Made by a program: the position numbers and the translations under genes
Part shown: in pieces, positions 9,061-18,151 of the stretch
How positions within the stretch are numbered: position 1 is the stretch's first letter
How the letters are laid out: each line of letters begins with the position of its first letter
Assembly (NCBI RefSeq): GCF_005145005.1
Contig: NZ_CP039712.1
Span: 1,457,001-1,521,000 of the forward strand
Reading direction: 5' to 3'
Length of the DNA stretch: 64,000 nt
Source of the DNA: Vagococcus zengguangii
Lineage (GTDB): Bacteria > Bacillota > Bacilli > Lactobacillales > Vagococcaceae
Notes under the pieces: model-generated
What the model was told of the DNA's origin: nothing
What the model saw: the letters and a program-made list of their open reading frames with translations, nothing else
Databases searched by the model: none

Positions 9061-9134
9061 ATAGTTCTCCTCTATTCTTAAAAAAATCTTATCTTATTAT
9101 AGCAATTTTCAAGATAAAAAAAAAGTATCTGCAC

Positions 9135-9175
9135 AAAAAAGCCAAAACTCTTCTAGAAAAGTTTTGGCTTTTAGT
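9135..9175 (-). terminator. terminator after the hypothetical gene at 9185
   Basis: Stem AAAAGCCAAAACT/AGTTTTGGCTTTT at 9137-9149 and 9160-9172 with T-runs on both sides. It separates this gene from ddl. Confidence 0.75.
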
Positions 9176-9184
9176 ATTATTTAA

Positions 9185-9940
9185 TTAACTAATCCCTAAA
9201 AAATTTGAAATTTCGATTTTTTTGTCCAATGACCACTCGTTAGATTCTGTTCGGTAATTTAAGGTAAGTACCACTTGATCTTTGGCATTTAACTCTCGGA
9301 ATTTATCCTCAACAATATAAGCATTGACTTGCCAGTCATTTGTTTTTTCAGCTTTTGAAAAATCAAATACAACACCTTCTTGCAAAACAGGGGTCAATTC
9401 TTTCAGAAAATTATTTGGCATTTTATCAACAATTTTTCGCTTTTGAAAAAAACCTTTGCTCGCATCCATTTCCACTTGCAATGTTCGTTCAATAGCACAT
9501 TGTAAAACCGAATAAAAGTCACTCATATGACGGTAATAAACTTTACCAAAGTCATTGTCTTCAGCAAAATAAACGAAGTTATTTTGTAATTTATAAAAGA
9601 AAGGCGAATGCAGTTGCGTCTTCATATGACCAAAGTACAAAAGTTCCGCAATCTCAATCGGTTTCATTTGACGAATCAAATCAATATTTTTAAAATCAAT
9701 CCACTTCAATTCTTGCGATTGACCGACCTGTTTGAAGAACTCACGAATATTTTCTTCACCTTTAATCATTCTCAAACTAGTGTTAGACTCAATTTCTCCA
9801 TGAGTCGCTTGACTATTCAACAACAGAATATTTTGTGGAAAAGCAGTGATGGTTGTTTGAAAATCGTCCAAATCAATTCCTTTAGACGTCACCGCATTTG
9901 ACATAGAATCTAAACGCACATAAATTTGCGAACCAACCAC
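9185..9940 (-). CDS. hypothetical protein, 251 residues
   Basis: I do not recognise the family. The protein is soluble, with no signal peptide or membrane segment, of mixed composition and with several aromatic-rich stretches (FYKLQNNFVYFAEDNDFGKV, YYRHMSDFYSVLQ). The open frame begins at a GTG at 9949 placed directly after AGAGG. The GTG at 9940 has the same AGAGG eight bases upstream and is the better start. It is a single-gene unit with its own terminator, divergent from the sortase gene. Its position beside ddl/murF suggests a conserved lineage gene, but no function can be given. Confidence 0.7.
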   Translation of the reverse strand: MVGSQIYVRLDSMSNAVTSKGIDLDDFQTTITAFPQNILLLNSQATHGEIESNTSLRMIKGEENIREFFKQVGQSQELKWIDFKNIDLIRQMKPIEIAELLYFGHMKTQLHSPFFYKLQNNFVYFAEDNDFGKVYYRHMSDFYSVLQCAIERTLQVEMDASKGFFQKRKIVDKMPNNFLKELTPVLQEGVVFDFSKAEKTNDWQVNAYIVEDKFRELNAKDQVVLTLNYRTESNEWSLDKKIEISNFLGIS

Positions 9941-10157
9941 TCTTTTCACCTCTTTCTAGACATTTATACTCCTTAATTTTACACGAAAACTGTATAAATT
10001 GGGAGTCTTAAATGATTACATTTAGATTACAATAGGATATTATTACTATTAAATAAATAAAAACCCAAAACTGTTGAAACGCTCACAATTGGAACGCCCT
10101 CTTCCGTCACAATACTCTAATTTATTGAACAAATAATAACGCATCATCTTAGAAATA

Positions 10158-10166
10158 TGGTAAAAT
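10158..10166 (+). promoter_or_regulatory. extended -10 of the sortase gene
   Basis: TGGTAAAAT is an extended -10 (TGN plus TAAAAT) placed about 40 bases before the start codon. No good -35 is seen, as is common with extended -10 promoters. Confidence 0.4.
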
Positions 10167-10208
10167 AATTATGAGCTATTTAATATACAAAAGGAGTTCT
10201 ATCATACT

Positions 10209-10919
10209 ATGACGAATAAGAATAAGAAAACAAAAAATTGGTTGATCAATATCTTCTGCTTGTTGCTATTAATCGTTGGCTTATTGCTAATATTCAATAA
10301 ACAAATCCAAAACTTTATCATTAAACAACGGACTGATGAGTATCAGTTGCGTCAAGTCTCACGTGAGGACATACTTGCAAATGAACAAGCCAGTGGCGAA
10401 TTTGATTTTGATAAGGTAGAATCATTAGATTTAGAAGCAGTCTTAAAAGCTAGAGCAGCCAATGAACCATTACCTGTGATTGGTAATATCTCTGTACCAA
10501 GCGTTAAAATGAGTTTACCTATCTTTAAAGGTGTCTCTAATACTGCTTTATTATTTGGCGCTGGTACGATGAAACCCGAGCAAAAAATGGGAGAGGGGAA
10601 TTACGGACTAGCTAGTCATCGAATGGTCGATCCAACCCTTTTATTCTCTCCTATCCTAGACATAAAAGAAGGCGATAAAATCTACTTAACAAATCTTGAT
10701 AAAGTCTATGTATACGAAGCAACTTTTATGGACTATATTGCCGCGACCCAAGTTGAAGTAATTGACGATGTTGAAGACGAGGTCCTAGTGACCCTTATTA
10801 CTTGCGATACAACCGGCACCAACCGTTACTGTGTTCAAGGTAAACTTGTAGACGTCCTTGAATTTAACAGTCAAGATAATGAACAGAACGATATCTTCCA
10901 ATTAAAAAATAATAAATAA
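10209..10919 (+). CDS. srtA: class A sortase
   Basis: A 236-residue membrane-anchored transpeptidase that joins LPXTG proteins to the cell wall. One N-terminal helix (LINIFCLLLLIVGLLLIF) anchors it outside the cell. The catalytic residues are visible: His in LASHRM, Cys in LITCDTTG and Arg in GTNRYC. Two small LPQTG proteins in the nearby WxL operons are obvious substrates. AAAGGAG precedes the ATG. A strong terminator follows, so it is a single-gene unit at the edge of the surface-protein region. Confidence 0.92.
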   Translation: MTNKNKKTKNWLINIFCLLLLIVGLLLIFNKQIQNFIIKQRTDEYQLRQVSREDILANEQASGEFDFDKVESLDLEAVLKARAANEPLPVIGNISVPSVKMSLPIFKGVSNTALLFGAGTMKPEQKMGEGNYGLASHRMVDPTLLFSPILDIKEGDKIYLTNLDKVYVYEATFMDYIAATQVEVIDDVEDEVLVTLITCDTTGTNRYCVQGKLVDVLEFNSQDNEQNDIFQLKNNK

Positions 10920-10923
10920 ACAC

Positions 10924-10965
10924 AAACAGGTACGATGATATTTTCATCGTACCTGTTTTCTTTAT
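10924..10965. terminator. terminator between srtA and the repeat surface protein
   Basis: Perfect stem AAACAGGTACGATGA/TCATCGTACCTGTTT (10924-10938 and 10944-10958) followed by a T-rich run. It can serve both convergent genes. Confidence 0.8.
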
Positions 10966-11019
10966 ATTAACCTACTATTTAACTTTTTTCGCCCTAAGGC
11001 TCTCCAATTTTTTTACACG

Positions 11020-13962
11020 TTAGTTGATTTCATTAGCAGGCGCATTGTTCAGTTCCCATACGATGGTACCCGTATAAGCTCCTTGACGCGCTTTACCTGT
11101 TGGAACTTCTAATTTCAAATATTCTTCCAGTGGGATTGCTATTTCGTCTGTTCCTTCAGTTAAAGTCGAATATATTAGCGCTGAATCATTCGCTGTAATG
11201 ACTTGATCGCGCACCTCATCCGTATAAGTGATACTGTTATCTAAGACAGATGATTGTTCCTCATTCGTTAACTCTACTAACATTTTCGCTGTTAATGACC
11301 AACCTGCGTTTTCAATGCCTCGTAAATCGGTAATTTTTAATGGCTTATCTAATTGTTCTACATCATATGTTTGAGACGTATTACTAATCTTATGATCGCC
11401 AAAATACAGAGTTGACGGTGACTCGACAATTGTCAATTCACCAGCATTTACTAGTAACTTCGCAACTTCTTCAAAGGCATCAGATTTAAATTCGACTTGA
11501 TATGTGTCGGCTAAGTTGGTCTTAATATCTGACAAGTTAACCACCTGTACGTTCTGTTCCTCCCAAGTACTAGGATTACCAAACTCATCGGTAACACTCA
11601 CAAAATGATCTCGTTCTGCTATCCATTCATCTCCGACCATTATTTCATGATCTTTCACCTTAAGACCTAAGGATTCAACCCAATACCAATCTCCCGCCAT
11701 CGTACTACCATCATACGTTGTAGCTAATTCTTCCGCAGTCAATGGCACAAGGTTAAACTTACCGTCTTCACCTTTTCTTGACCATTTAGCAGCTTCTGTC
11801 GGCGGCACTAAGGTATCAAATTTCGTATCAGTATGTGAGACTAATGAGAAATTCGGACCAAGGACCATATGACTCAAGACTAAATCACCAGGTTCCTGAC
11901 CGTCCTCTAAAGTAGAAATTCCACGTACATCGAACATATTTAACGTATTCGTAACATTACTCAAATCAATATTTTCAATATTTAAACTTTCTAATGATGG
12001 GCAATCATGGAACATACGCTCCATTGTTACCACATTACTAGTATCCCAAGTACTGATATCGATGGTTTTTAAATTTTCATTTAATGTAAATACGCCAAAC
12101 ATTTCTGTAACTTTAGATGTATCAAAATGCGTTAAATCTAACGATGTTAGACCTGTACGGGCAAAGGTGCCATGCATATTTTCTAAATTACTTGTGCTCC
12201 AACCTTCTAAATTCAATTCAGTTAACGATACACATCCATTGAAAGTATCTTTCATATCAACGACATTTGTAACAATTAAACTAGACAAGTCAAGTTTTGT
12301 CAATTCGGTACATTGAAAAAACATAACATTCATATCTTCTAATAGCGGTGTTTCCCATTTCGAAGTGTCTATTTTATTCAAAGAACTACATTTATAAAAC
12401 ATTCCTTGAGCATTTTTCAAAACTGGTAATTGTATGTTTTCAGCTTGAACAATTTCTAAATCCTTACATTCCGCAAACATGTATGATGCATAAGTCAAGT
12501 TATTTGCCACAAAACCTGATATATTTATAGAAGTAATACCACTACCCCTGAACATTTCTATCATTGTTTCGACATTTTCAACCTTCCAATTTGAAACATC
12601 GACATTTGTTAATGATGAAGTTCCCATAAAAGTGCCAAACATGCTAGTAACTTTTGAGGTGTCCCATCCACTAACATCCAGTAAGGAAAGTGATTCACAA
12701 CCTTCAAATGTTTGATAAAGAGTGGTGACGTTAGGTGTTTTCCAATTAGATACATCTAACTCCGATAGTTTTTTTGTTCTAGTAAATGTCCATTGTAGTG
12801 TTTTAACGTTAGTAGTATCCCAATTTGAAACATCTAGTTCTTCAACTACTTCACATCCATAAAACATTGCTTCCATGTCTGTTACATTATCCGTCACAAA
12901 ATTACTTACATCAATAACTTTTAGCACCTTACAATTTCTAAACATATATTGCATATCAGTTGCACTAGATGTCACCCAATTGCTGACATCTAATGTAGTC
13001 AGAGATGTACAGTCTGAAAAAGTATGATTAAATGTTGTTACATTAGAAACATTCCAGTCAGAAACACCAATTACTTCCAAAGATTCACAGTTTCTAAATG
13101 TGCTTGACAAATTCTTTAGTGTAGAATTCACTTTCCAACCACTCAAATCCAACGTCAGCAGATTTTTACAATCTAAAAATGTTTGCGACAGATTTTCGAT
13201 CGAGTCTAATTGCCAATTACGTAAAATTAATGTTTCAACTCCAGAATCAAAAAACAAGTTAGACATATTTTTGATATTTGACACATCCCAATTACTTAAG
13301 TCTAAATGACGTAAACTTCTTGTATAGGCAAACATACCAGATATTGTATCACAATTTAACAAGTCAATGTTTTCTATGCCTTCTATGTCAGTTAAACTGG
13401 TAAACCCCATAAATAGAGCTTGTCCTCCGCCTCCAGTTAACGTTAATTTCCCGTCTATTTTAATATTAGTAATTTTTTCTATTTCCACTCCTACTTCTCT
13501 AAAGACGCTCATATTCCCACCATTTGATGCAGTCTCATCAATGGTCCCCCCATGAATAACTAATGTAGTACCTTCAACGCTCCAATCAGGCATCAAATTC
13601 AACCTTGTATTAGATTTATCAACAAGTGTCGAATTATTACTTTTATCGTTCATATTATCTGTGGAAACAGATTCCTTATCTTCAGAAACACTTGTTTCAC
13701 TTGTTTCACTTGTTTCACTTGTTTCACTTGTTTCACTTGTTTCACTTGTTTCACTTGTTTCACTTACCAAACTACCATCTACCATCTCCTGGGCAATCTC
13801 ACTTGTTGGTAGGGTTTCTTCTAACACTTCTGTATTTATTTCATCCGCCTTTAATGGCGTCGCATTTCTTAAAACACTACTACTATATAAACCTAACGAA
13901 CCTAACGCAATCGTTGTCACACTGACAAACGTTACCGTCTTATTAAATTTTTTATTAGTCAA
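11020..13962 (-). CDS. BspA-type repeat surface protein with C-terminal WxL domain
   Basis: A 980-residue secreted protein. A signal peptide (to about residue 40, ending near LKADE) is followed by a Ser-Glu-Thr run of eight SET triplets, then about 25 repeats of the BspA/DUF285 type (LDVSNWDTSNVT, MFYGCESL) between residues 170 and 690. A WxL domain ends it, with the two motifs GWSL and IVWEL. WxL domains bind peptidoglycan non-covalently, and BspA repeats often mediate adhesion. The start is TTG at 13962 with AGGAGG eight bases upstream; the longer frame would place the Shine-Dalgarno inside the gene. Its promoter region carries the shared AACAGTTCA/TGAACTGTT site. It resembles enterococcal surface proteins exported alongside csc-type clusters. 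Confidence 0.88.
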   Translation of the reverse strand: MTNKKFNKTVTFVSVTTIALGSLGLYSSSVLRNATPLKADEINTEVLEETLPTSEIAQEMVDGSLVSETSETSETSETSETSETSETSETSVSEDKESVSTDNMNDKSNNSTLVDKSNTRLNLMPDWSVEGTTLVIHGGTIDETASNGGNMSVFREVGVEIEKITNIKIDGKLTLTGGGGQALFMGFTSLTDIEGIENIDLLNCDTISGMFAYTRSLRHLDLSNWDVSNIKNMSNLFFDSGVETLILRNWQLDSIENLSQTFLDCKNLLTLDLSGWKVNSTLKNLSSTFRNCESLEVIGVSDWNVSNVTTFNHTFSDCTSLTTLDVSNWVTSSATDMQYMFRNCKVLKVIDVSNFVTDNVTDMEAMFYGCEVVEELDVSNWDTTNVKTLQWTFTRTKKLSELDVSNWKTPNVTTLYQTFEGCESLSLLDVSGWDTSKVTSMFGTFMGTSSLTNVDVSNWKVENVETMIEMFRGSGITSINISGFVANNLTYASYMFAECKDLEIVQAENIQLPVLKNAQGMFYKCSSLNKIDTSKWETPLLEDMNVMFFQCTELTKLDLSSLIVTNVVDMKDTFNGCVSLTELNLEGWSTSNLENMHGTFARTGLTSLDLTHFDTSKVTEMFGVFTLNENLKTIDISTWDTSNVVTMERMFHDCPSLESLNIENIDLSNVTNTLNMFDVRGISTLEDGQEPGDLVLSHMVLGPNFSLVSHTDTKFDTLVPPTEAAKWSRKGEDGKFNLVPLTAEELATTYDGSTMAGDWYWVESLGLKVKDHEIMVGDEWIAERDHFVSVTDEFGNPSTWEEQNVQVVNLSDIKTNLADTYQVEFKSDAFEEVAKLLVNAGELTIVESPSTLYFGDHKISNTSQTYDVEQLDKPLKITDLRGIENAGWSLTAKMLVELTNEEQSSVLDNSITYTDEVRDQVITANDSALIYSTLTEGTDEIAIPLEEYLKLEVPTGKARQGAYTGTIVWELNNAPANEIN
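13691..13765. repeat. nine-base tandem repeat inside the surface protein gene
   Basis: Eight copies of CTTGTTTCA (plus strand) in a row, coding for Ser-Glu-Thr units. The unit is a multiple of three, so gain or loss changes stalk length without shifting frame. Confidence 0.9.
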
Positions 13963-14030
13963 AAAAATTACCTCCTGTTCTTTAACCAATTACCTTCGTT
14001 CTGTAACATCACAACATAACCTGCTTGTCT

Positions 14031-14099
14031 ATCTTACTACAAAGGTTATTGGTGAAACAGTCCATAAATGTTTTGTGATTTAACAAGTTTGAACTGTTA
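14031..14099 (-). promoter_or_regulatory. operator-promoter module A (repeat surface protein)
   Basis: Imperfect inverted repeat AACAGTCCA (14057-14065), 25 bases, TGAACTGTT (14091-14099). On the minus strand the arm is followed after 19 bases by the -10-like TAAGAT (14031-14036). The arm takes the place of a -35, as for an activator. The leader would be about 60 bases. Same geometry as at 22.2 and 32.1 kb. Confidence 0.65.
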
Positions 14100-14105
14100 T
14101 AGTAA

Positions 14106-14129
14106 CTCCTTAACATAACGTTAAGGAGC
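14106..14129 (-). terminator. hairpin at the end of WxL operon 1
   Basis: Stem CTCCTTAAC/GTTAAGGAG just after the last WxL gene. The T-run is weak, so termination here may be partial. Confidence 0.45.
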
Positions 14130-14142
14130 ACTATCCACCTGA

Positions 14143-14955
14143 TTAACTAGCAGGAACGTCACTTAGCGTCCATAGCAAGTTCGTTGTATAAACAGCCGCA
14201 CGTTTCACCGCACTACCTGGTACATGTAAGTTGACACTCTCATTCAACTTAACCGTTTTTTCAACCACTTCTCCAGTATCATCTCTAAATGACATCGGAC
14301 CGTCTGTCAACGCACTACTGCTTCCAAAGTAATAGGTGTATGTTCCTGCACCTTGCCCATCAGCAGCGCCCAACACTGTGTATTCTACTCCTGGATCAAA
14401 GGTTACCGTCTCCTCCATTAAAGCTAACTCTTTTTCTGAAGCAGTCGTCGCAAACGTTGCTTGTTTAAATGATAATTCAGCACCGTTCAAATCATTATCG
14501 CCAGTTTTGAATTGCGCTTCTTGTTTTACTTTTAATGTCCAGCCAGATAACGTCCCACGTTTATCTGTAATCTGCGCATAGTTTGGCACATCCACTAACG
14601 CATTATTTTTCACTACTTGTTGCGCTCTAGCAGGGTAATCTTCATTTGTGCTGACAATTTTTTGAACGCCAAAGTATAGATCCGACACGAAATCAATTGA
14701 TAACGGTCCATCAGTACCTGGTGCTGGCTCTCCCGGATTAGATGGGTCAACATCTGGATCAGTTGGGTCAGTTGGAACAACTGGCTTATCTGGATCTGGT
14801 GTTTCAGGGTCAACCGGAGGTGTTGTGCTGTCATCTGGAATAAACTCTACAGAACCCGTTCCTGTTAACGACCCCACATCTGCTGCTTTAACAGTTGTGG
14901 CAAGTGTACCTAATACCATTGTGCTTAATAACGTTGCGGTTATAATTTTTTTCAT
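14143..14955 (-). CDS. WxL domain surface protein (operon 1, third)
   Basis: A 270-residue secreted wall protein. Signal peptide of about 24 residues (ending VKAAD), then a Pro/Asp-rich linker (PPVDPETPDPDKP, 30-85) and a WxL domain with motifs GWTL near residue 135 and LLWTL near the C-terminus. WxL domains attach to peptidoglycan without sortase. It is the last of five genes in the order WxL-interacting protein, LPQTG protein, WxL, WxL, WxL. It is most like the third WxL protein of operon 2 (shared TDKRGTLSGWTL or TDKRGTLAGWTL and QGAGTYTYY or QGAGTFTYY), so the pair are tandem paralogues. Confidence 0.9.
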   Translation of the reverse strand: MKKIITATLLSTMVLGTLATTVKAADVGSLTGTGSVEFIPDDSTTPPVDPETPDPDKPVVPTDPTDPDVDPSNPGEPAPGTDGPLSIDFVSDLYFGVQKIVSTNEDYPARAQQVVKNNALVDVPNYAQITDKRGTLSGWTLKVKQEAQFKTGDNDLNGAELSFKQATFATTASEKELALMEETVTFDPGVEYTVLGAADGQGAGTYTYYFGSSSALTDGPMSFRDDTGEVVEKTVKLNESVNLHVPGSAVKRAAVYTTNLLWTLSDVPAS

Positions 14956-15004
14956 TGGTTATTCTCCTTCTAATTAATGTTTTTATGAGCTAACTAGTTT
15001 ACTG

Positions 15005-15808
15005 CTACGGTGTATCCGATAATGTCCATAATAAGTCGGTGGTATATTTTTCTGCTAACTTAGTTGAAGCACCTGGCACTTCTAAACTGATTTCTTTATT
15101 TAACTTTGTAATAGCTTCAGGATACGTGCCCTCATCGCCAGTATTAGTTGCCAAGCTATCATTGGTACCAAAGCGAAGAACCCAAGTTCCCATCCCTTTA
15201 CCATCACTTGCCTGAACGACATCCACTTGTGTTCCAGTTTCCAACGTGAACGACTCGTTCAACACACTAGGAGCTGCCGAGCTGTTTTCAGCTTGTGTGT
15301 TCATGTTCCCGTCAGTAAAATGAATTTTAGTGTTAGCTAAAGTTTTAGTCGTTTCTGGTACTGTAAAGTCTTTTAATTGCTTAACTGATAACTTCCAAGT
15401 TGCCTGGTCATCGCCACGCACATCTGTTACTTGGACATAATTAGTTGTTAATTCATTATCTGGCCCGTATGGTTGAGCTGCAGCATAGTACGTTTGATTA
15501 CTAGTCGAGATTTTTTGAAGACCAAAATATAATTTTGAAGCGAAATCTAATGATATTGGACCGGCATTTGGTGTTTCTGGATCTGGTAGATCCGTTCCAG
15601 GATTTTCTGGATCAGTTGGATTAATTGGTTTTTCTGGATCTGGTTTGTTTGGATCAACCGGATCCACTACTTCGTTGTTTGGTTCAAATCCAACACCTGC
15701 TTCGCTGGACGCTTCCTGTGGTAAGCCTTCAGCACTGACTGCGGGCATTAACCCACCTAATAATAACGTGTTCATTATAATAGTAGAAATAATCGTTGTT
15801 TTTTTCAT
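15005..15808 (-). CDS. WxL domain surface protein (operon 1, second)
   Basis: A 267-residue secreted WxL protein. A signal peptide to about residue 26 (ending AVSAE) is followed by a Pro/Asp/Asn-rich linker and a WxL domain (TWKLSVKQL near 143 and LLWTLSD at the end). The first WxL motif is WKL, fitting the W-x-L pattern. Shared stretches such as LDFASKLYFG and GTWVTRFG/GTWVLRFG mark it as the paralogue of the second WxL protein of operon 2, which is about 30 residues longer. A good ribosome binding site (AAGGAGAAT) precedes the ATG. Confidence 0.9.
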   Translation of the reverse strand: MKKTTIISTIIMNTLLLGGLMPAVSAEGLPQEASSEAGVGFEPNNEVVDPVDPNKPDPEKPINPTDPENPGTDLPDPETPNAGPISLDFASKLYFGLQKISTSNQTYYAAAQPYGPDNELTTNYVQVTDVRGDDQATWKLSVKQLKDFTVPETTKTLANTKIHFTDGNMNTQAENSSAAPSVLNESFTLETGTQVDVVQASDGKGMGTWVLRFGTNDSLATNTGDEGTYPEAITKLNKEISLEVPGASTKLAEKYTTDLLWTLSDTP

Positions 15809-15845
15809 TGCCTATTCTCCTTCTTTTAATAATAGTAGTAAGTTC

Positions 15846-16616
15846 TTATGATTCATTTGCCGGAATGTCTGATAACGTCCATAAGAAGTCTGTATAATAT
15901 TGAACTGCATCTCTAGGTGTGGCACCAGGAACAAATAATTGAACGCCTGTATTTAATTGTTCACCATCAACCGTTGTTAAACCTTCCCAACGATCCACCC
16001 ATGTCCCGACACCTTGGCCAATCGTTGCATCCATCACTAAGTAATCTTCACCTGGTTCAATCGTCACGTCGTGAACAGTCGGTGTTTGACTTTCTAATGT
16101 AATATTTGAATCTGCTTTACTATTTGTTAAAGTCACTTTGGCACCGGTTAATTCTTTGTTAATAGTGTCTTCATTTTTAAACGGCGCTAATTGTTTTACT
16201 GTTAAACGCCAGCCAGCATTCGTTCCTCGGTTATCGGTAATTTGGACATAGTTTGGACGTGTCGTACTTTCGTCTTTACCCTCTCCATCTGCATTGAAGA
16301 AATACTGTGCTTTTGCAAAATACGTTTGATCGATATTGACAATCTCGTGCACCCCAAAATCAAAGCTTGAAGCATAGTCAATTGATAATGGTCCAGTAGT
16401 GCCTGGTTCTGGTTTTCCATCAGGGTCCGTTGGGTTCCATGGTTCAACAGGCTTTCCAGGATCCGGTTCATTAGGATCAACCGGTGGAGTCACCGTTGTA
16501 CTAGGGATAAACTCGACTTCTCCTTTAGCTGGATATGTTTTTTCTTCTTCTGCTAGTGATAGAATAGGGGCTGTAAACAATAATAATGCGATAGGACTCA
16601 TATATATTTTTTTCAT
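15846..16616 (-). CDS. WxL domain surface protein (operon 1, first)
   Basis: A 256-residue secreted WxL protein. The signal peptide is MKKIYMSPIALLLFTAP to about residue 22, then EVEFIPS, the Pro/Asp-rich linker, and a WxL domain with GWRL and FLWTL. The frame is open further upstream to 16691 through the LPQTG gene, but the ATG at 16616 has GGAGG nine bases before it and starts a proper signal peptide. It is the paralogue of the first WxL protein of operon 2: both have SIDYASSFDFG and PGTTGPLS or PGTQGPLS. The gene begins three bases after the LPQTG gene ends, so translation is probably coupled. Confidence 0.9.
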   Translation of the reverse strand: MKKIYMSPIALLLFTAPILSLAEEEKTYPAKGEVEFIPSTTVTPPVDPNEPDPGKPVEPWNPTDPDGKPEPGTTGPLSIDYASSFDFGVHEIVNIDQTYFAKAQYFFNADGEGKDESTTRPNYVQITDNRGTNAGWRLTVKQLAPFKNEDTINKELTGAKVTLTNSKADSNITLESQTPTVHDVTIEPGEDYLVMDATIGQGVGTWVDRWEGLTTVDGEQLNTGVQLFVPGATPRDAVQYYTDFLWTLSDIPANES

Positions 16617-16618
16617 CT

Positions 16619-16930
16619 TTATAATTCCTCCATTTTTTTTTGTTGTGTTAGCAAGCCTAGACTTAATACTACTAGTAGACTTCCCAACCATAGATAAGAT
16701 ACTTTTGTTTCTCCGGTCTGTGGTAGTACTGGTCTTGAGACGATACCATTCCCATTATTATTGGGTAATTGAGGGCTTGGCGACGCGGTATCTGGACCAT
16801 TATCTACGGGGTATTCACCCGTAAAACCGACCACGCCACTTGAACCATAACTTTTCTCCTCAGCTTGTACGAGGCTAACTGGTAGCATCAATAACAAACA
16901 ACCTATGAGGACAAGATAGTATTTCATCAT
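16619..16930 (-). CDS. small LPQTG-anchored protein of WxL operon 1
   Basis: A 103-residue secreted protein. A signal peptide (to about residue 23, VQAEE) is followed by a short segment with GVVGFTGEYPVDNGP, the sorting signal LPQTG near residue 71, a hydrophobic span and a basic tail (QQKKMEEL). It is a sortase substrate, typically the second gene of csc-type WxL operons. The sortase at 10.2 kb is the only one in this window. It has a paralogue at 20.7-21.0 kb with the same GEYQVDNGPDE-like block. Confidence 0.88.
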   Translation of the reverse strand: MMKYYLVLIGCLLLMLPVSLVQAEEKSYGSSGVVGFTGEYPVDNGPDTASPSPQLPNNNGNGIVSRPVLPQTGETKVSYLWLGSLLVVLSLGLLTQQKKMEEL

Positions 16931-16961
16931 ATTCGAGATTGTCTCCTTTCGTCCGATTTTA

Positions 16962-17966
16962 TTATTTTTTCTTCTTAATTAATAAGAAAATAATAATCAT
17001 AAGTAGTAGTGCTAAAATACCTATTCCAATGTAGATCAACCATTGATCATTGTTCTCTTCTATAGAGACATCGGTTTTATTCAACTCACGCGCTTTTTCA
17101 GCTGTGATTTCAAAATCTTGTTCAAATGTCCATTGGTCTTCACCAGAAGAAGCCTCGATATGCATGGTATACTTCCCTGCTTTTAATTTTTCTCCTTCTA
17201 ATCTCAGTGGATAAGCCATGGTAGTATTTGGCGCCATCTGCATGCCTTCATTCTTCGTTTCATACAATGTTTCGGACTTATCTTTTTCTGTTACCTTGGC
17301 TGTTACATTAAATTTATTTAAATACTTAGCAACTGGATTCTGTAGATAACTATTAATAACATTACGAGCATTGACTTGGCTTGGTTCAACCTTTAACAGC
17401 TTCAAATCTGAAGCTAAGGTTGTTTCCGTTTGTCTCAACAACAAAGCAATAGAATAGGCAAATTTGTTTTCAATCGCCATCCCTTGTTGATTGTCTTTTT
17501 CCTCATCTTTTTCATCTTCATGTTCTCTAAAGGTCAACCCGCCTGCAAGCACGCCATCAAACGTCTTATCTGGTAACTTGATGGTGATTTTGTAATCCAC
17601 TGTTTGCATGGCTGGAATGGTGACTGTTTCTTCTTTTGAGGTCACAACCTCCTTGAATTGAAGCGGCGCTGTTTCATCGGTGGTGGTATCCGTTACCCCA
17701 TAATCAACCACTCCGTTAATATTTGTTGTAGCAGGCTCTATAAATGTTGCTACTTTTATCTCTTCGTTTGAATGATTTTTTATTTTTGCTACAATTTCTT
17801 GCGTTGTTGAAGGTTGAACTAATAAATCAAAATACGTACTTCCTTCTCTTTGGTTCTCTGGTAAAACAGCTTCCACACTAAATTTTAGCTCTGATGCTTC
17901 AATTGTCTCGTTGTATACCATCCCCCATACCAACAATGATAAAATCCCCATGACTATTTTTTTCAT
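16962..17966 (-). CDS. WxL-interacting protein (DUF916/DUF3324), operon 1
   Basis: A 334-residue cell-surface protein. Signal peptide (ending near IEASE), two domains of the families DUF916 (about 30-155, LPENQREGSTYFDLLVQP) and DUF3324 (about 165-290, NKFAYSIALLLRQ), then a membrane helix (LIYIGIGILALLLMIIIFLL) and a Lys-rich cytoplasmic tail. In the family the first domain binds peptidoglycan and the second a host or WxL partner. It heads operon 1 and is close to the protein at 21.0 kb (shared SEKAREL-type ends: ITAEKARELNKTDVSIEE). Its promoter region lacks the shared operator. Confidence 0.9.
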   Translation of the reverse strand: MKKIVMGILSLLVWGMVYNETIEASELKFSVEAVLPENQREGSTYFDLLVQPSTTQEIVAKIKNHSNEEIKVATFIEPATTNINGVVDYGVTDTTTDETAPLQFKEVVTSKEETVTIPAMQTVDYKITIKLPDKTFDGVLAGGLTFREHEDEKDEEKDNQQGMAIENKFAYSIALLLRQTETTLASDLKLLKVEPSQVNARNVINSYLQNPVAKYLNKFNVTAKVTEKDKSETLYETKNEGMQMAPNTTMAYPLRLEGEKLKAGKYTMHIEASSGEDQWTFEQDFEITAEKARELNKTDVSIEENNDQWLIYIGIGILALLLMIIIFLLIKKKK

Positions 17967-18111
17967 CCAAAATTCCTCCCCAACTTCACTTTAAACGTAT
18001 AATAAATAACAGATATTATACTTACCTAATTTATGATAGCATCTGAATGGTTGTTACAACAACAAATATGAAAGCGATATTAAGATGTTAATATTCTAAT
18101 AATAAACAACA

Positions 18112-18142
18112 AAAAAACGAGTGGGATAACCCACTCGTTTTC
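18112..18142 (-). terminator. terminator after WxL operon 2
   Basis: Strong stem AACGAGTGGG/CCCACTCGTT with a long T-run on the minus strand. It ends operon 2 and insulates operon 1 from it. Confidence 0.85.
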
Positions 18143-18151
18143 GTTGCTTTA

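Noticed and set aside
13661-14083. Plus-strand frame with LVS repeats.
   Set aside because: It is the complement of the Ser-Glu-Thr repeat of the surface protein gene and has no ribosome binding site.
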